From assembly GCA_024640565.1 (NCBI GenBank), contig JAHEET010000013.1, positions 62,001 through 126,000 on the forward strand: DNA of 64,000 nt. The letters are read 5' to 3'. The notes under the pieces were generated by a model that was not told the DNA's origin, did not search any database, and saw only the letters and a list, made by a program, of their open reading frames with translations. Every line of letters starts with the position of its first letter. Position 1 is the stretch's first letter. This DNA is from Flavobacteriaceae bacterium. Its GTDB lineage: Bacteria; Bacteroidota; Bacteroidia; Flavobacteriales; Flavobacteriaceae. The position numbers were made by a program, and so were the translations under genes. This document shows positions 1-7,542 of the stretch, in pieces.

Positions 1-189
1 GCCAAAAGCATTAAAAGGCCATACCTACCAATAACAGTACCAGGATTCTTATTAAAACTTGCTTTTGGAGAATTGGCCGTGATTCTTTTGGAGGGAAGTA
101 GATTATCTTCTAAAAAGGTAATCGCAACCAATTTTCAGTTTGAATTTAAAACACTTTCAGAAGCTTTCACCCACTTATTTCAAAAATAA
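1..189 (+). CDS. C-terminal fragment of TIGR01777-type epimerase (SDR, DUF1731)
   Basis: The window opens inside a gene; 62 codons remain before TAA. The fragment has the pattern of the DUF1731 tail of NAD-dependent epimerases of the TIGR01777/YfcH type: P-x-P-x-x-L-x-L-x-x-G-E-x-A at the front, a basic strand (SSKKVIATNFQFEF), then a closing helix (LSEAFTHLF). The family has an N-terminal Rossmann domain, which lies outside the window. The substrate of most members is unknown. The call rests only on the tail, so it is a family assignment and not a function. Confidence 0.65.
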   Translation, partial: AKSIKRPYLPITVPGFLLKLAFGELAVILLEGSRLSSKKVIATNFQFEFKTLSEAFTHLFQK

Positions 190-254
190 ATTTTTGGCAG
201 CTTTTCATCAATTCAAAAAAACCGTAACTTGCTGAAATAAATTTTTTAGCAATT

Positions 255-719
255 ATGAAATTACTTTCAATAAACGGAAAAAAAATTTCCATTGAAGCGC
301 AAGATGAAATGCCTTTACTGTGGGCAATTAGAGACATAGTTGGCTTAACAGGTACAAAATTTGGATGTGGCGTTAGTCAGTGCGGTGCATGCTCCGTATT
401 AATCAATGGCAACCTTACAAAATCATGTAGCATCCCTGTTTCTTACGCAGCAGGAAAAGAGATATTCACTATTGAAGGTTCTTCAGAAAATTTAGAATTT
501 TTACGAGCAGCCTGGAATGAGGGCAATGTACCACAATGTGGCTATTGTCAATCCGGGCAATTAATTGCCGCTACCGCTTTATTAGACAAAACAGTAAAAC
601 CAACCAACGAGGACATTGACAAAGCCATGAGTGGCAATATTTGTAGATGTGGAACCTATACTAGAATTAGAAAAGCCATTCATAAAGCTGTCGAACTTAA
701 ATCAAATAGTCATGACTAA
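255..719 (+). CDS. Molybdenum hydroxylase small subunit, two [2Fe-2S] clusters (IorA/CoxS-like)
   Basis: Electron-transfer subunit of a xanthine dehydrogenase-family molybdenum hydroxylase. The 154-residue length and the eight cysteines fit the family: C38, C43, C46 and C58 form the plant-ferredoxin-type cluster (GCGVSQCGAC), and C95, C98, C130 and C132 form the second cluster (CGYC and CRCG). It has no signal peptide. Its last 8 bases overlap the start of the large-subunit gene, so the two are translationally coupled. Because the large subunit carries a Tat signal, this subunit is probably carried across the membrane already folded with its partner. No FAD subunit is present, as in isoquinoline 1-oxidoreductase-type enzymes. 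The substrate cannot be read from the sequence. Confidence 0.9.
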   Translation: MKLLSINGKKISIEAQDEMPLLWAIRDIVGLTGTKFGCGVSQCGACSVLINGNLTKSCSIPVSYAAGKEIFTIEGSSENLEFLRAAWNEGNVPQCGYCQSGQLIAATALLDKTVKPTNEDIDKAMSGNICRCGTYTRIRKAIHKAVELKSNSHD

Positions 720-2931
720 GATTCAGAACTTAAGTAGAAGAAACTTTGTAAAAGTATTCGGTTTGGCCTCAGGAGGAATTCTTTTAGGATGCAGTACAAC
801 GGGTGAGAAAAAGGGTTTTGTCCCAAAAATGACAGACGAAAAGGGATTTACACCCAATCTTTTTATCAATATTAAAAAAGATGGAAATATTACTTTAATT
901 GCATCTCGTTCTGAAATGGGACAAGGAATTCGAACTTCATTGGCCTCAGCAATTGCAGACGAATTAGAAGCCGACTGGAGTTACATTTCTTTACAACAAG
1001 CAATTGGAGATGAAAAATATGGCAATCAAAATACCGATGGCTCTCGAAGTGTAAGAACCATGTTAGCACCCATGCGTAAAATGGGGGCAACTGCAAAAAT
1101 GATGCTAATTGCTGCAGCAGCAAAAAAATGGAACGTTCCAAAAAACGAATGCATCGCAGACAATCATTACATTGTAAATACCACAACAAAAGAGAAGATT
1201 TTCTTTGGTGATTTGGTAGAAGAAGCTTCAAAAATCACCCTTCCAGCATCTGAAGAAATCACACTCAAAGCAACTAAAAACTTTAAATACATAGGAAAAA
1301 ACCTAAAAAGTGTTGATCTAAAAGATTTTACTCACGGAACGGCAGTGTATGGTATTGACAAAAGAATTCCAAATATGAAGTTTGCTGCTATTGCAAGATG
1401 CCCAGTTACTTTTGGAACTATAAAAAGCGTCGATAAATCCGCTGCTGAAGAAATTTCCGGCGTTGAAAAAATAATCAAAATGGATCGAATGACGCCTCCT
1501 ACTGGAAAATTTTTCGGAATGTTGGGTGGTGTGGCTGTCGTTGCCAATAATACTTGGGCTGCCTTTCAAGGAAAATTAAGCTTAGAGATTGATTGGGATT
1601 TTGGAGACAACAAAGCATACAATACCGAGGCCTACAATAAAAAAATTAACGAACGGCTACTAGCAAACGGAAAACTAGTTCCTGGGAGCCGTGGGAATGT
1701 TACAAATGCATTCAAAGAAAGTACGCAAATCATTGAGGCTACCTACCATGTTCCGCATTTGGTGCACGCTCCTATGGAAGTACCCAATGCGACGGCTTGG
1801 TTTCAAGGAGATCGTTGTGAAGTATGGGCACCTGTTCAAGATCCGCAAACGGCAAAAAGTGAAATCGCACATTTTTTCAATTTAGATATTGAAAATATAA
1901 CCGTGAATGTTACTTTTCTAGGAGGTGGATTTGGACGAAAATCAAAATCAGATTTCGTAATAGAAGCAGTAGCCTTATCCAAAGAGATAAATGCACCTGT
2001 TCAAGTAGTTTGGACACGTGAAGATGATATACAACATAGTTTTTATCATTCATCAAGTACACAATCCATCAAAGGTTCGTTAGACAAAAATGGACAGGTT
2101 TCGGGTTGGTTACACAAGGTTGCCTTTCCTTCTATTGTCTCTAGCTTTAAACCGTTATCAGATTATGCATCTGGTTTTGAATTGGGACAAGGATTTATCA
2201 ACAACCCTTATCAGATTGAAAATTTTAGATTTGAAAATGCCAAAGCAGAGGCGCATGTTCGAATTGGTTGGATGCGCTCTGTTATTCATATACATAGTGG
2301 ATTTGGAATCAATTCTTTTGTTGATGAATTGGCTGCAAAGGCAAACAAAGACCCTTTAGCATTCCATTTAGAACTTCTCGGAAAAGACCGCATTATTCAA
2401 GGAAAATCTGCCTATCCTTTTGATTCAAAACGTTTCAAAAATGTATTAAGAACTGCTACAGAAAAAGCAAAATGGGGCAAGAAGTTACCGGAAGGCCATG
2501 GTTTAGGTTTGGCCGTTCATTATAGTTTTTATAGTTATGTTGCCACTGTGGTAGAAGTTTCTTCTAAAGATGCTAAAATAAAAGTAGAAAATATTTGGAC
2601 AGCTATCGATTGTGGATTGGTATTGAACAAAGACAATGTTAAAAATCAATTAGAAGGCGCTGCTATTTTTGGAATGTCGTTTACATTGTTTGGAAAAATC
2701 ACTGCCAATGAAGGCGCTATTGAACAGCAAAACTTTCATGATTACCCAATGACACGCATGAAAGATGCACCCAATATCGATATCACTATTATTGACAATA
2801 TGGAAACGGCACCAACTGGTGTAGGAGAACCAGGAGTTCCCGTCATTGCTCCTGCAATCTGTAATGCTATTTTTAATGCAACAGGAAAACGAGTAAGAAC
2901 ATTGCCTTTAATAGACTTAGGAATGGTATAA
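712..2931 (+). CDS. Molybdenum hydroxylase large subunit, Tat-exported lipoprotein (IorB-like)
   Basis: Molybdopterin-binding catalytic subunit, 739 residues. I chose ATG 712 because the protein then begins with a twin-arginine signal (SRRNFVK, Arg9-Arg10). A longer frame from 631 would bury this signal. The hydrophobic stretch ends in LLGC (Cys27), a lipobox, so the mature enzyme is probably a lipid-anchored periplasmic protein. Cofactor-binding features include GGGFGRKS in the middle, and the catalytic glutamate lies in GVGEPG near residue 706. It overlaps the small subunit gene by 8 bp. Members of the family oxidise aldehydes or N-heterocycles; this one's substrate and electron acceptor are unknown. 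A strong hairpin follows the gene. Confidence 0.9.
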   Translation: MTKIQNLSRRNFVKVFGLASGGILLGCSTTGEKKGFVPKMTDEKGFTPNLFINIKKDGNITLIASRSEMGQGIRTSLASAIADELEADWSYISLQQAIGDEKYGNQNTDGSRSVRTMLAPMRKMGATAKMMLIAAAAKKWNVPKNECIADNHYIVNTTTKEKIFFGDLVEEASKITLPASEEITLKATKNFKYIGKNLKSVDLKDFTHGTAVYGIDKRIPNMKFAAIARCPVTFGTIKSVDKSAAEEISGVEKIIKMDRMTPPTGKFFGMLGGVAVVANNTWAAFQGKLSLEIDWDFGDNKAYNTEAYNKKINERLLANGKLVPGSRGNVTNAFKESTQIIEATYHVPHLVHAPMEVPNATAWFQGDRCEVWAPVQDPQTAKSEIAHFFNLDIENITVNVTFLGGGFGRKSKSDFVIEAVALSKEINAPVQVVWTREDDIQHSFYHSSSTQSIKGSLDKNGQVSGWLHKVAFPSIVSSFKPLSDYASGFELGQGFINNPYQIENFRFENAKAEAHVRIGWMRSVIHIHSGFGINSFVDELAAKANKDPLAFHLELLGKDRIIQGKSAYPFDSKRFKNVLRTATEKAKWGKKLPEGHGLGLAVHYSFYSYVATVVEVSSKDAKIKVENIWTAIDCGLVLNKDNVKNQLEGAAIFGMSFTLFGKITANEGAIEQQNFHDYPMTRMKDAPNIDITIIDNMETAPTGVGEPGVPVIAPAICNAIFNATGKRVRTLPLIDLGMV

Positions 2932-2952
2932 GTATCCCTTATCCAAGGAAAT

Positions 2953-2986
2953 AAAAAAGCGCAACTTATAAAAGTTGCGCTTTTTT
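2953..2986. terminator. Bidirectional terminator between molybdenum hydroxylase and sulP genes
   Basis: A perfect 9-bp stem (GCGCAACTT / AAGTTGCGC, 2959-2967 and 2972-2980) with a 4-nt loop is flanked by six A on the left and six T on the right. It therefore works as an intrinsic terminator in both directions. It sits between convergent genes ending at 2931 (+) and 3010 (-). Confidence 0.9.
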
Positions 2987-3009
2987 AATAGGGTGTATTT
3001 TTCTATACG

Positions 3010-4638
3010 CTAAAAGTTATATTCTCCCAAAGGTTTTGGGAAATCTTCTGGATTTGCCGCTAAGTGATATCTTGGATCATCAATTCCTTCCTCAATGATT
3101 CCTTTAAATATTGAACTTGCTTTATAAAGTAACATTTTACAATCTTTACTTAAATGTTTTAGCTTGATGTTTTTACCCTCGGCTTGGTATTTTTCAACCA
3201 AAGCAAAGATTGCTTCAATCGCAGAATGATCGGAAACACGCGCTTCCACAAAATCAATTTCTACACTTTCTGGATCATTTTTAACATCGAATTTCTCATT
3301 AAACGTCGCAATACTTCCAAAGAACAAAGGCCCCCAAATTTCATACACTTTGGTTCCGTCATCCTTAATTCTCTTTCTTGCACGAATCTTTCTCGCATTT
3401 TCCCATGCAAAAACCAGGGCACTAACAATGACTCCAGCAATTACAGCAAATGCTAAATCAAAAATTACGGTGAGCGATGAAACTAAAATCAACACAAAAA
3501 CATCAGATTTTGGAATCTTATTCATGATTCTAAAACTTGACCATGCAAATGTTCCAATAACCACCATAAACATGACGCCCACCAGAGCAGCAATGGGCAC
3601 TTGTTCAATATAAGAAGATCCGAAGAGAATAAATATCAATAAGAAAACCGCAGCTGTCATTCCAGACAAGCGACCACGCCCTCCTCCTTTTATGTTGATA
3701 ATAGATTGCCCAATCATTGCACATCCTCCCATACCACCAAACAAGCCAGTAACAATATTAGCCCCCCCTTGAGCAACACATTCACGATTTGAATTTCCAC
3801 GTGTTTCTGTTAAATCATCAATAAGATTCAGCGTCATTAAAGACTCTATTAACCCGATAGCTGCTAAAATTCCAGCATAGGGAAAGACGAACCAAAAAGT
3901 ATCCATATTCATGGGTATTTTAGAAAAAGTATCTAAAACCGGAACTGGAAAACTCCCTTTTAAGCCATCTCCACCTCCCTCTCTAATAAAAGAACCAACA
4001 GTGGCAACATCTAAATTTGAGAAAATAACAATTCCAGAAACAACGATAATAGCTATCAGTGCTTCAGGCAACTTTTTGGTTGCTTTTATTTTTGGAAGCC
4101 CCCACATAATGAACATGGTCAAACCAACTAAACCAACCATATACCACAAAGAAACTCCTTCTAACCATACTTTATCGGCGCCATCAATTCTTTTAAACAT
4201 TCCTAGTTGTGACAAGAAAATTACAATAGCCAAACCGTTCACAAATCCCATCATTACGGGATGTGGAATTAATCTCACAAATTTACCTAACTTAAAAAGT
4301 CCTGCTAAAACCTGGAAAACTCCCATTAGAATCACCGTTAAGAACAGGTAGTAAAGTCCTAAACTTTCCTCAGGACTTCCCATTGCATTCCCCTCCGAAA
4401 CTAATGAAACCATTACTACTGCTAATGCGCCAGTTGCCCCAGAAATCATTCCAGGTCTCCCGCCAAATATGGAGGTAATTAATCCAACCATAAAGGCTGC
4501 ATACAAACCCACCAATGGGTCTACACCCGCCACAAAAGCAAATGCTACTGCTTCTGGAACCAATGCTAAGGCCACCGTAATTCCTGATAAGACATCATTT
4601 CTTACATTGTTAACTCTTTTTGTGATAAACTCGGTCAT
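3010..4638 (-). CDS. SulP-family inorganic anion transporter with STAS domain
   Basis: Membrane protein of 542 residues in the SLC26/SulP family, which moves sulfate, bicarbonate or similar anions. The first ~410 residues form the transport domain, starting with the typical NDVLSGITVALALVPEAVAF segment and many hydrophobic helices with Gly/Ala-rich stretches (GGMGGCAMIGQS, GGGRGRLSG). The last ~120 residues are a cytoplasmic STAS domain (VEIDFVEARVSDHSAIEAI). Many marine relatives are annotated as sulfate permease, but bicarbonate uptake is equally possible. The gene is alone on its strand, with a TATCTTTG box 26-33 bases upstream of its start. Confidence 0.9.
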   Translation of the reverse strand: MTEFITKRVNNVRNDVLSGITVALALVPEAVAFAFVAGVDPLVGLYAAFMVGLITSIFGGRPGMISGATGALAVVMVSLVSEGNAMGSPEESLGLYYLFLTVILMGVFQVLAGLFKLGKFVRLIPHPVMMGFVNGLAIVIFLSQLGMFKRIDGADKVWLEGVSLWYMVGLVGLTMFIMWGLPKIKATKKLPEALIAIIVVSGIVIFSNLDVATVGSFIREGGGDGLKGSFPVPVLDTFSKIPMNMDTFWFVFPYAGILAAIGLIESLMTLNLIDDLTETRGNSNRECVAQGGANIVTGLFGGMGGCAMIGQSIINIKGGGRGRLSGMTAAVFLLIFILFGSSYIEQVPIAALVGVMFMVVIGTFAWSSFRIMNKIPKSDVFVLILVSSLTVIFDLAFAVIAGVIVSALVFAWENARKIRARKRIKDDGTKVYEIWGPLFFGSIATFNEKFDVKNDPESVEIDFVEARVSDHSAIEAIFALVEKYQAEGKNIKLKHLSKDCKMLLYKASSIFKGIIEEGIDDPRYHLAANPEDFPKPLGEYNF

Positions 4639-4663
4639 AATTTTTATTCCTTTTTGAAGTCGG

Positions 4664-4671
4664 CAAAGATA
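4664..4671 (-). promoter_or_regulatory. Candidate -7 box (TATCTTTG) of the SulP gene
   Basis: Matches the Bacteroidetes TAnnTTTG consensus and lies 26-33 bases upstream of the start codon. No clear TTG is seen at the usual -33 distance, so only half of the promoter is supported. Confidence 0.4.
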
Positions 4672-4680
4672 GTAGGTTTT

Positions 4681-5289
4681 TTAATTGAAACCATGTAAGT
4701 CTAAGTATTTGTTATAAACCAATTTAATGTTGTCATAACTGTTTTGAAGTGCTTCTCCAATAGCCGCTTTGTTCTTAAAAACAACTTCAGTAATCCCCTC
4801 TTCTACTTGCGGTTTTAAAACACCTTCAAAATTGGAGTGCATAAGAAACCAATGTGTTTTTTTAAGACAATTTTCATTCCGATAAAAATAATGATAGGTA
4901 GTTGTTAAAAATTGATCGATTGAAAGTTTGTCGATGCCACACTCTTCAGCAACTTCTCTGAGAGCAGTTGCTTCAATTGTTTCCCCGGCTTCCGTCATCC
5001 CCTTTGGAAGGTCCCAAACGTCATTTCTATAAATGAACAGTACTTCTTTTTTAGAATTTAAAACCAATCCTCCTCCAGCGGTAACGACTTTAAAATTTTC
5101 AAAGAAAAGCGCCCTCGATTGTTCTAAATCGGTGCACAAAAGCAGTACTTCTTTTGTTGGATTAGCAATGATATTCTTTATAAAATTATCAATACACAAA
5201 CCTTCAAATAAGAATACAGGCAACTTATTTTCTTTTGGCAAAGAATCCGTTAAGATAATTAAGCGATCATTTACAAAAACTTTATACAT
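4681..5289 (-). CDS. Nudix hydrolase
   Basis: Enzyme that hydrolyses a nucleoside diphosphate linked to another group, 202 residues from the chosen start. The complete Nudix box is present: G-x5-E-x7-REVAEECGI, reading from GMTEAGE. The ~80 residues before it form an N-terminal domain usual in flavobacterial homologues. Start codons at 5310, 5298 and 5289 are all in frame. I chose ATG 5289 (MYKVFVND) because a TATCTTTG box at 5308-5315 would place the transcript start near 5300, which excludes the longest form. The start lies 7 bp from the divergent pyrE start. The true substrate is unknown. Confidence 0.85.
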   Translation of the reverse strand: MYKVFVNDRLIILTDSLPKENKLPVFLFEGLCIDNFIKNIIANPTKEVLLLCTDLEQSRALFFENFKVVTAGGGLVLNSKKEVLFIYRNDVWDLPKGMTEAGETIEATALREVAEECGIDKLSIDQFLTTTYHYFYRNENCLKKTHWFLMHSNFEGVLKPQVEEGITEVVFKNKAAIGEALQNSYDNIKLVYNKYLDLHGFN

Positions 5290-5296
5290 TTGCTGC

Positions 5297-5938
5297 ATGA
5301 TTTTAAACAAAGATACAGCAAAAAAAACCGCTGAACTTTTATTGCAAATGAAGGCGATAAAACTGAGTCCAATGGAACCTTTTACTTGGGCGTCAGGATG
5401 GAAATCTCCTATCTATTGCGACAATAGAATAACACTTTCTTACCCAGCAGTAAGAATTTTTCTAAAAGAAGAAATTGCAAAAATAGTTGAGCAACAACAC
5501 GGTAAACCAGATGTAATTGCAGGAGTCGCAACAGGCGCAATAGCCATTGGTATTTTGGTAGCACAAGAATTGGGTGTTCCTTTTGTATATGTGAGACCAG
5601 AACCAAAAAGCCATGGTCGCAAAAACCAGATTGAAGGGTATTTGGAAAGCGGTCAAAATGTGGTGGTTATTGAAGACCTCATTAGTACAGGAAAAAGTAG
5701 CTTAAATGCAGTTGCAGCTCTCAAAGAAGCTGGCGCAGTTGTTAAAGGAATGGTGGCCATTTTTACCTATGGTTTTGAAATTGCAGACACCAACTTTAAG
5801 GAGAAAAATGTTACTTTAACAACTTTGAGTAACTATGAAAATTTATTAGAGCAAGCTTCTGAAAGCAATTATATTTCTGAAAATGAAATTGATACACTGC
5901 AAGCATGGCGAAAAAAGCCAAGTAGCTGGAAACAATAA
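5297..5938 (+). CDS. pyrE: Orotate phosphoribosyltransferase
   Basis: Joins orotate to PRPP to make OMP in pyrimidine synthesis; 213 residues, the usual length. The PRPP-binding signature VVVIEDLISTGKSS is present with the acidic pair Glu126-Asp127. The upstream frame is open to 5033, but ATG 5297 gives the family N-terminus (MILNKDTAKKTAELLL) and avoids a long overlap with the divergent Nudix gene. The start codon overlaps an in-frame ATG of the Nudix gene on the other strand (CATG, 5296-5299). The gene is followed 10 bp later by a small SRPBCC gene, likely in the same transcript. Confidence 0.95.
   Translation: MILNKDTAKKTAELLLQMKAIKLSPMEPFTWASGWKSPIYCDNRITLSYPAVRIFLKEEIAKIVEQQHGKPDVIAGVATGAIAIGILVAQELGVPFVYVRPEPKSHGRKNQIEGYLESGQNVVVIEDLISTGKSSLNAVAALKEAGAVVKGMVAIFTYGFEIADTNFKEKNVTLTTLSNYENLLEQASESNYISENEIDTLQAWRKKPSSWKQ
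5308..5315 (-). promoter_or_regulatory. Candidate -7 box (TATCTTTG) of the Nudix gene, inside pyrE
   Basis: This TAnnTTTG match lies within the first codons of pyrE, 19-26 bases upstream of the Nudix ATG at 5289. It is used here as support for the short Nudix start. No -33 TTG is evident. Confidence 0.35.
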
Positions 5939-5948
5939 AAACAAAACA

Positions 5949-6338
5949 ATGAATATTGAAGGAACCAAAGTAACAACGCAAAAATCTGCCAAAGAAATCT
6001 TTACTTTTTTTACAGAATTATCAAATTTCGAGCACTTAATGCCTGAAAACATTCAAAAATTTGAGGTGGATGGTGACTCTTTTATTTTTGGTTTGAAAGG
6101 GATGCCAGAAATTAGACTGGTTTTAAAAAATAAAACAGCCTATTCTACTATCACCCTGGGTGCAGCAAGTAGTAAATTGCCTTTTACACTCGCAGCAAAT
6201 ATTGAAGTGCTAACGGAAAACACAAGTACAGTACAACTTCAATTCGATGGAGAATTTAACCCAATGATGGCCATGATGATTAAAGCACCCTTAACAAAAT
6301 TTGTAAGTACGCTCACCGAAAATATTGCAAAACTTTAA
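5949..6338 (+). CDS. Small SRPBCC-family protein (START-like fold)
   Basis: A 129-residue protein with the SRPBCC pattern: an N-terminal strand and helix (AKEIFTFFTELSNFEHLMP), antiparallel strands, and a long C-terminal helix (MMAMMIKAPLTKFVSTLTENIAKL) that closes a hydrophobic pocket. Family members bind lipids, polyketides or other hydrophobic ligands, but this subgroup has no known role. ATG 5949 was chosen over an earlier in-frame start inside pyrE because it begins at the first conserved strand. It follows pyrE closely and its end overlaps the end of birA, on the other strand, by 4 bp. Confidence 0.7.
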   Translation: MNIEGTKVTTQKSAKEIFTFFTELSNFEHLMPENIQKFEVDGDSFIFGLKGMPEIRLVLKNKTAYSTITLGAASSKLPFTLAANIEVLTENTSTVQLQFDGEFNPMMAMMIKAPLTKFVSTLTENIAKL

Positions 6339-7066
6339 GCAAAAGAGACTTCTTTGATTCCGAATTCTTGAAGGGAATCATCCGCTAATAAGATCTGTAG
6401 TTTTCCTTTAGGGGAAACTCCTTGAATCATTCCCATAAACAAAACGTTCTGCTGATTCCTAAAAGTCGCTGGAACGTTTTTTTTGTATAAAAATTCTAAA
6501 TACTGAGTTTCTAACAATTGAAATTGACCTTCTTTTAAAAGTGCTAATTTGGTTTGTAAAGAAGTTAACAACAACTGAAGCGTGTCCTCCAAATTGATTT
6601 CTTTTTGTAAACAGTTTTTAATAGAAGTAGCCTTCCTTGAAAATACTGGAAAGCATTCTTGATTTACATTCAATCCAATTCCAATAATTGCAGCCTGTAT
6701 TTTTTGCTCTTTTAAGGTGTTTTCAATTAAAACACCTGCTATTTTATCATTTCCTGCCAGAATGTCGTTGGGCCATTTTATCTGTAAATTTGGAACTTTC
6801 AGGTGTGTAAGTGTTTCTAAAACAGCAAGACTTACTGCAAAATTGAGGTACTTGTGGTTCTTTATTTCTAATGCTAAAAAAGAGGCATAGGTGCTGAAAG
6901 TTAGGTTTTTACCGCTTTCAGCAACCCAAGTCCCTGCTTCTTGACCACGGCCATTTAGTTGTTGTTTTGCGGTTACTGTCGTAAAATTCTTTAATACGGT
7001 AGTACGCCCCAAATCTTTTAAAAAAGAATTGGTAGAATCGATGGCATCAAGTTTGATTATTTTCAA
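6335..7066 (-). CDS. birA: Biotin--[acetyl-CoA-carboxylase] ligase
   Basis: Attaches biotin to the carrier protein of acetyl-CoA carboxylase through biotinyl-AMP. The biotin-loop motif GRGQ is at residues 39-42 (NGRGQEAGTW), and the ligase motif KWPNDI contains Lys99. At 243 residues it lacks the N-terminal helix-turn-helix found in E. coli BirA, so it is a mono-functional ligase and not a repressor. The gene is divergent from rsfS and converges with the SRPBCC gene, overlapping its stop. Confidence 0.92.
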   Translation of the reverse strand: MKIIKLDAIDSTNSFLKDLGRTTVLKNFTTVTAKQQLNGRGQEAGTWVAESGKNLTFSTYASFLALEIKNHKYLNFAVSLAVLETLTHLKVPNLQIKWPNDILAGNDKIAGVLIENTLKEQKIQAAIIGIGLNVNQECFPVFSRKATSIKNCLQKEINLEDTLQLLLTSLQTKLALLKEGQFQLLETQYLEFLYKKNVPATFRNQQNVLFMGMIQGVSPKGKLQILLADDSLQEFGIKEVSFA

Positions 7067-7123
7067 ATGTTAAATAATGTGTAAACTAGTTCAATATTAC
7101 ACAAAAAAGTGACAAAAAAACAA

Positions 7124-7131
7124 TAACTTTG
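7124..7131 (+). promoter_or_regulatory. Candidate -7 box (TAACTTTG) for rsfS-ftsH operon
   Basis: A TAnnTTTG match lies 23-30 bases upstream of the rsfS ATG in the 87-bp gap between divergent birA and rsfS. No convincing -33 TTG is at the right spacing. Confidence 0.4.
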
Positions 7132-7153
7132 CGTATTAATTTAGAAATTTTTA

Positions 7154-7519
7154 ATGACCAAAAAGAAAATCAATACAGACGTATTAATTGCTGTAATTAT
7201 AAAAGGAATTGAAGATGTTAAAGGAGAAGACATTCAATTATTAGATTTAAGAGAAATAGAGAACACTGTTTGCGATTATTTTATCATTTGTTCTGGAAAC
7301 TCAAACACGCAAGTCAATGCTATTTCTGGTTCTGTTCAGAAAACAGTTTCAAAGGAAATCAAAGACAAACCTTGGCATGTAGAAGGTCAAAACAACTCCG
7401 AATGGATTTTAATGGACTATGTAAACGTTGTTGTGCATGTTTTTCAAAAACATGTTCGCCAATTTTATGACATCGAGAGTCTTTGGGGTGACGCAAAAAT
7501 TACTGAAATAAAATCTTAA
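7154..7519 (+). CDS. rsfS: Ribosome silencing factor RsfS
   Basis: Binds ribosomal protein L14 and prevents subunit joining when nutrients are short. The length (121 residues) and conserved core fit: VCDYFIICSGNSNTQVNAI, then WHVEGQNNSEWILMDYVNVVVHVF and the closing FYDIESLWGDA. It is followed 23 bp later by ftsH, the usual flavobacterial order. A TAACTTTG box stands upstream, so rsfS is probably the first gene of the rsfS-ftsH-LUD-cdsA-psd run. Confidence 0.95.
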   Translation: MTKKKINTDVLIAVIIKGIEDVKGEDIQLLDLREIENTVCDYFIICSGNSNTQVNAISGSVQKTVSKEIKDKPWHVEGQNNSEWILMDYVNVVVHVFQKHVRQFYDIESLWGDAKITEIKS

Positions 7520-7542
7520 CAAACACATTTCATTTTTAAAAT

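Noticed and set aside
631..711. Extended start of the molybdenum hydroxylase large subunit
   Set aside because: It would overlap the small subunit by 89 bp and put a non-signal sequence before the twin-arginine motif. ATG 712 gives a clean Tat signal.
5285..5292. TACATTTG as a pyrE promoter box
   Set aside because: It lies only 4 bases before the pyrE ATG, so the transcript would begin at or after the start codon. It also overlaps the Nudix start codon, which explains the sequence.
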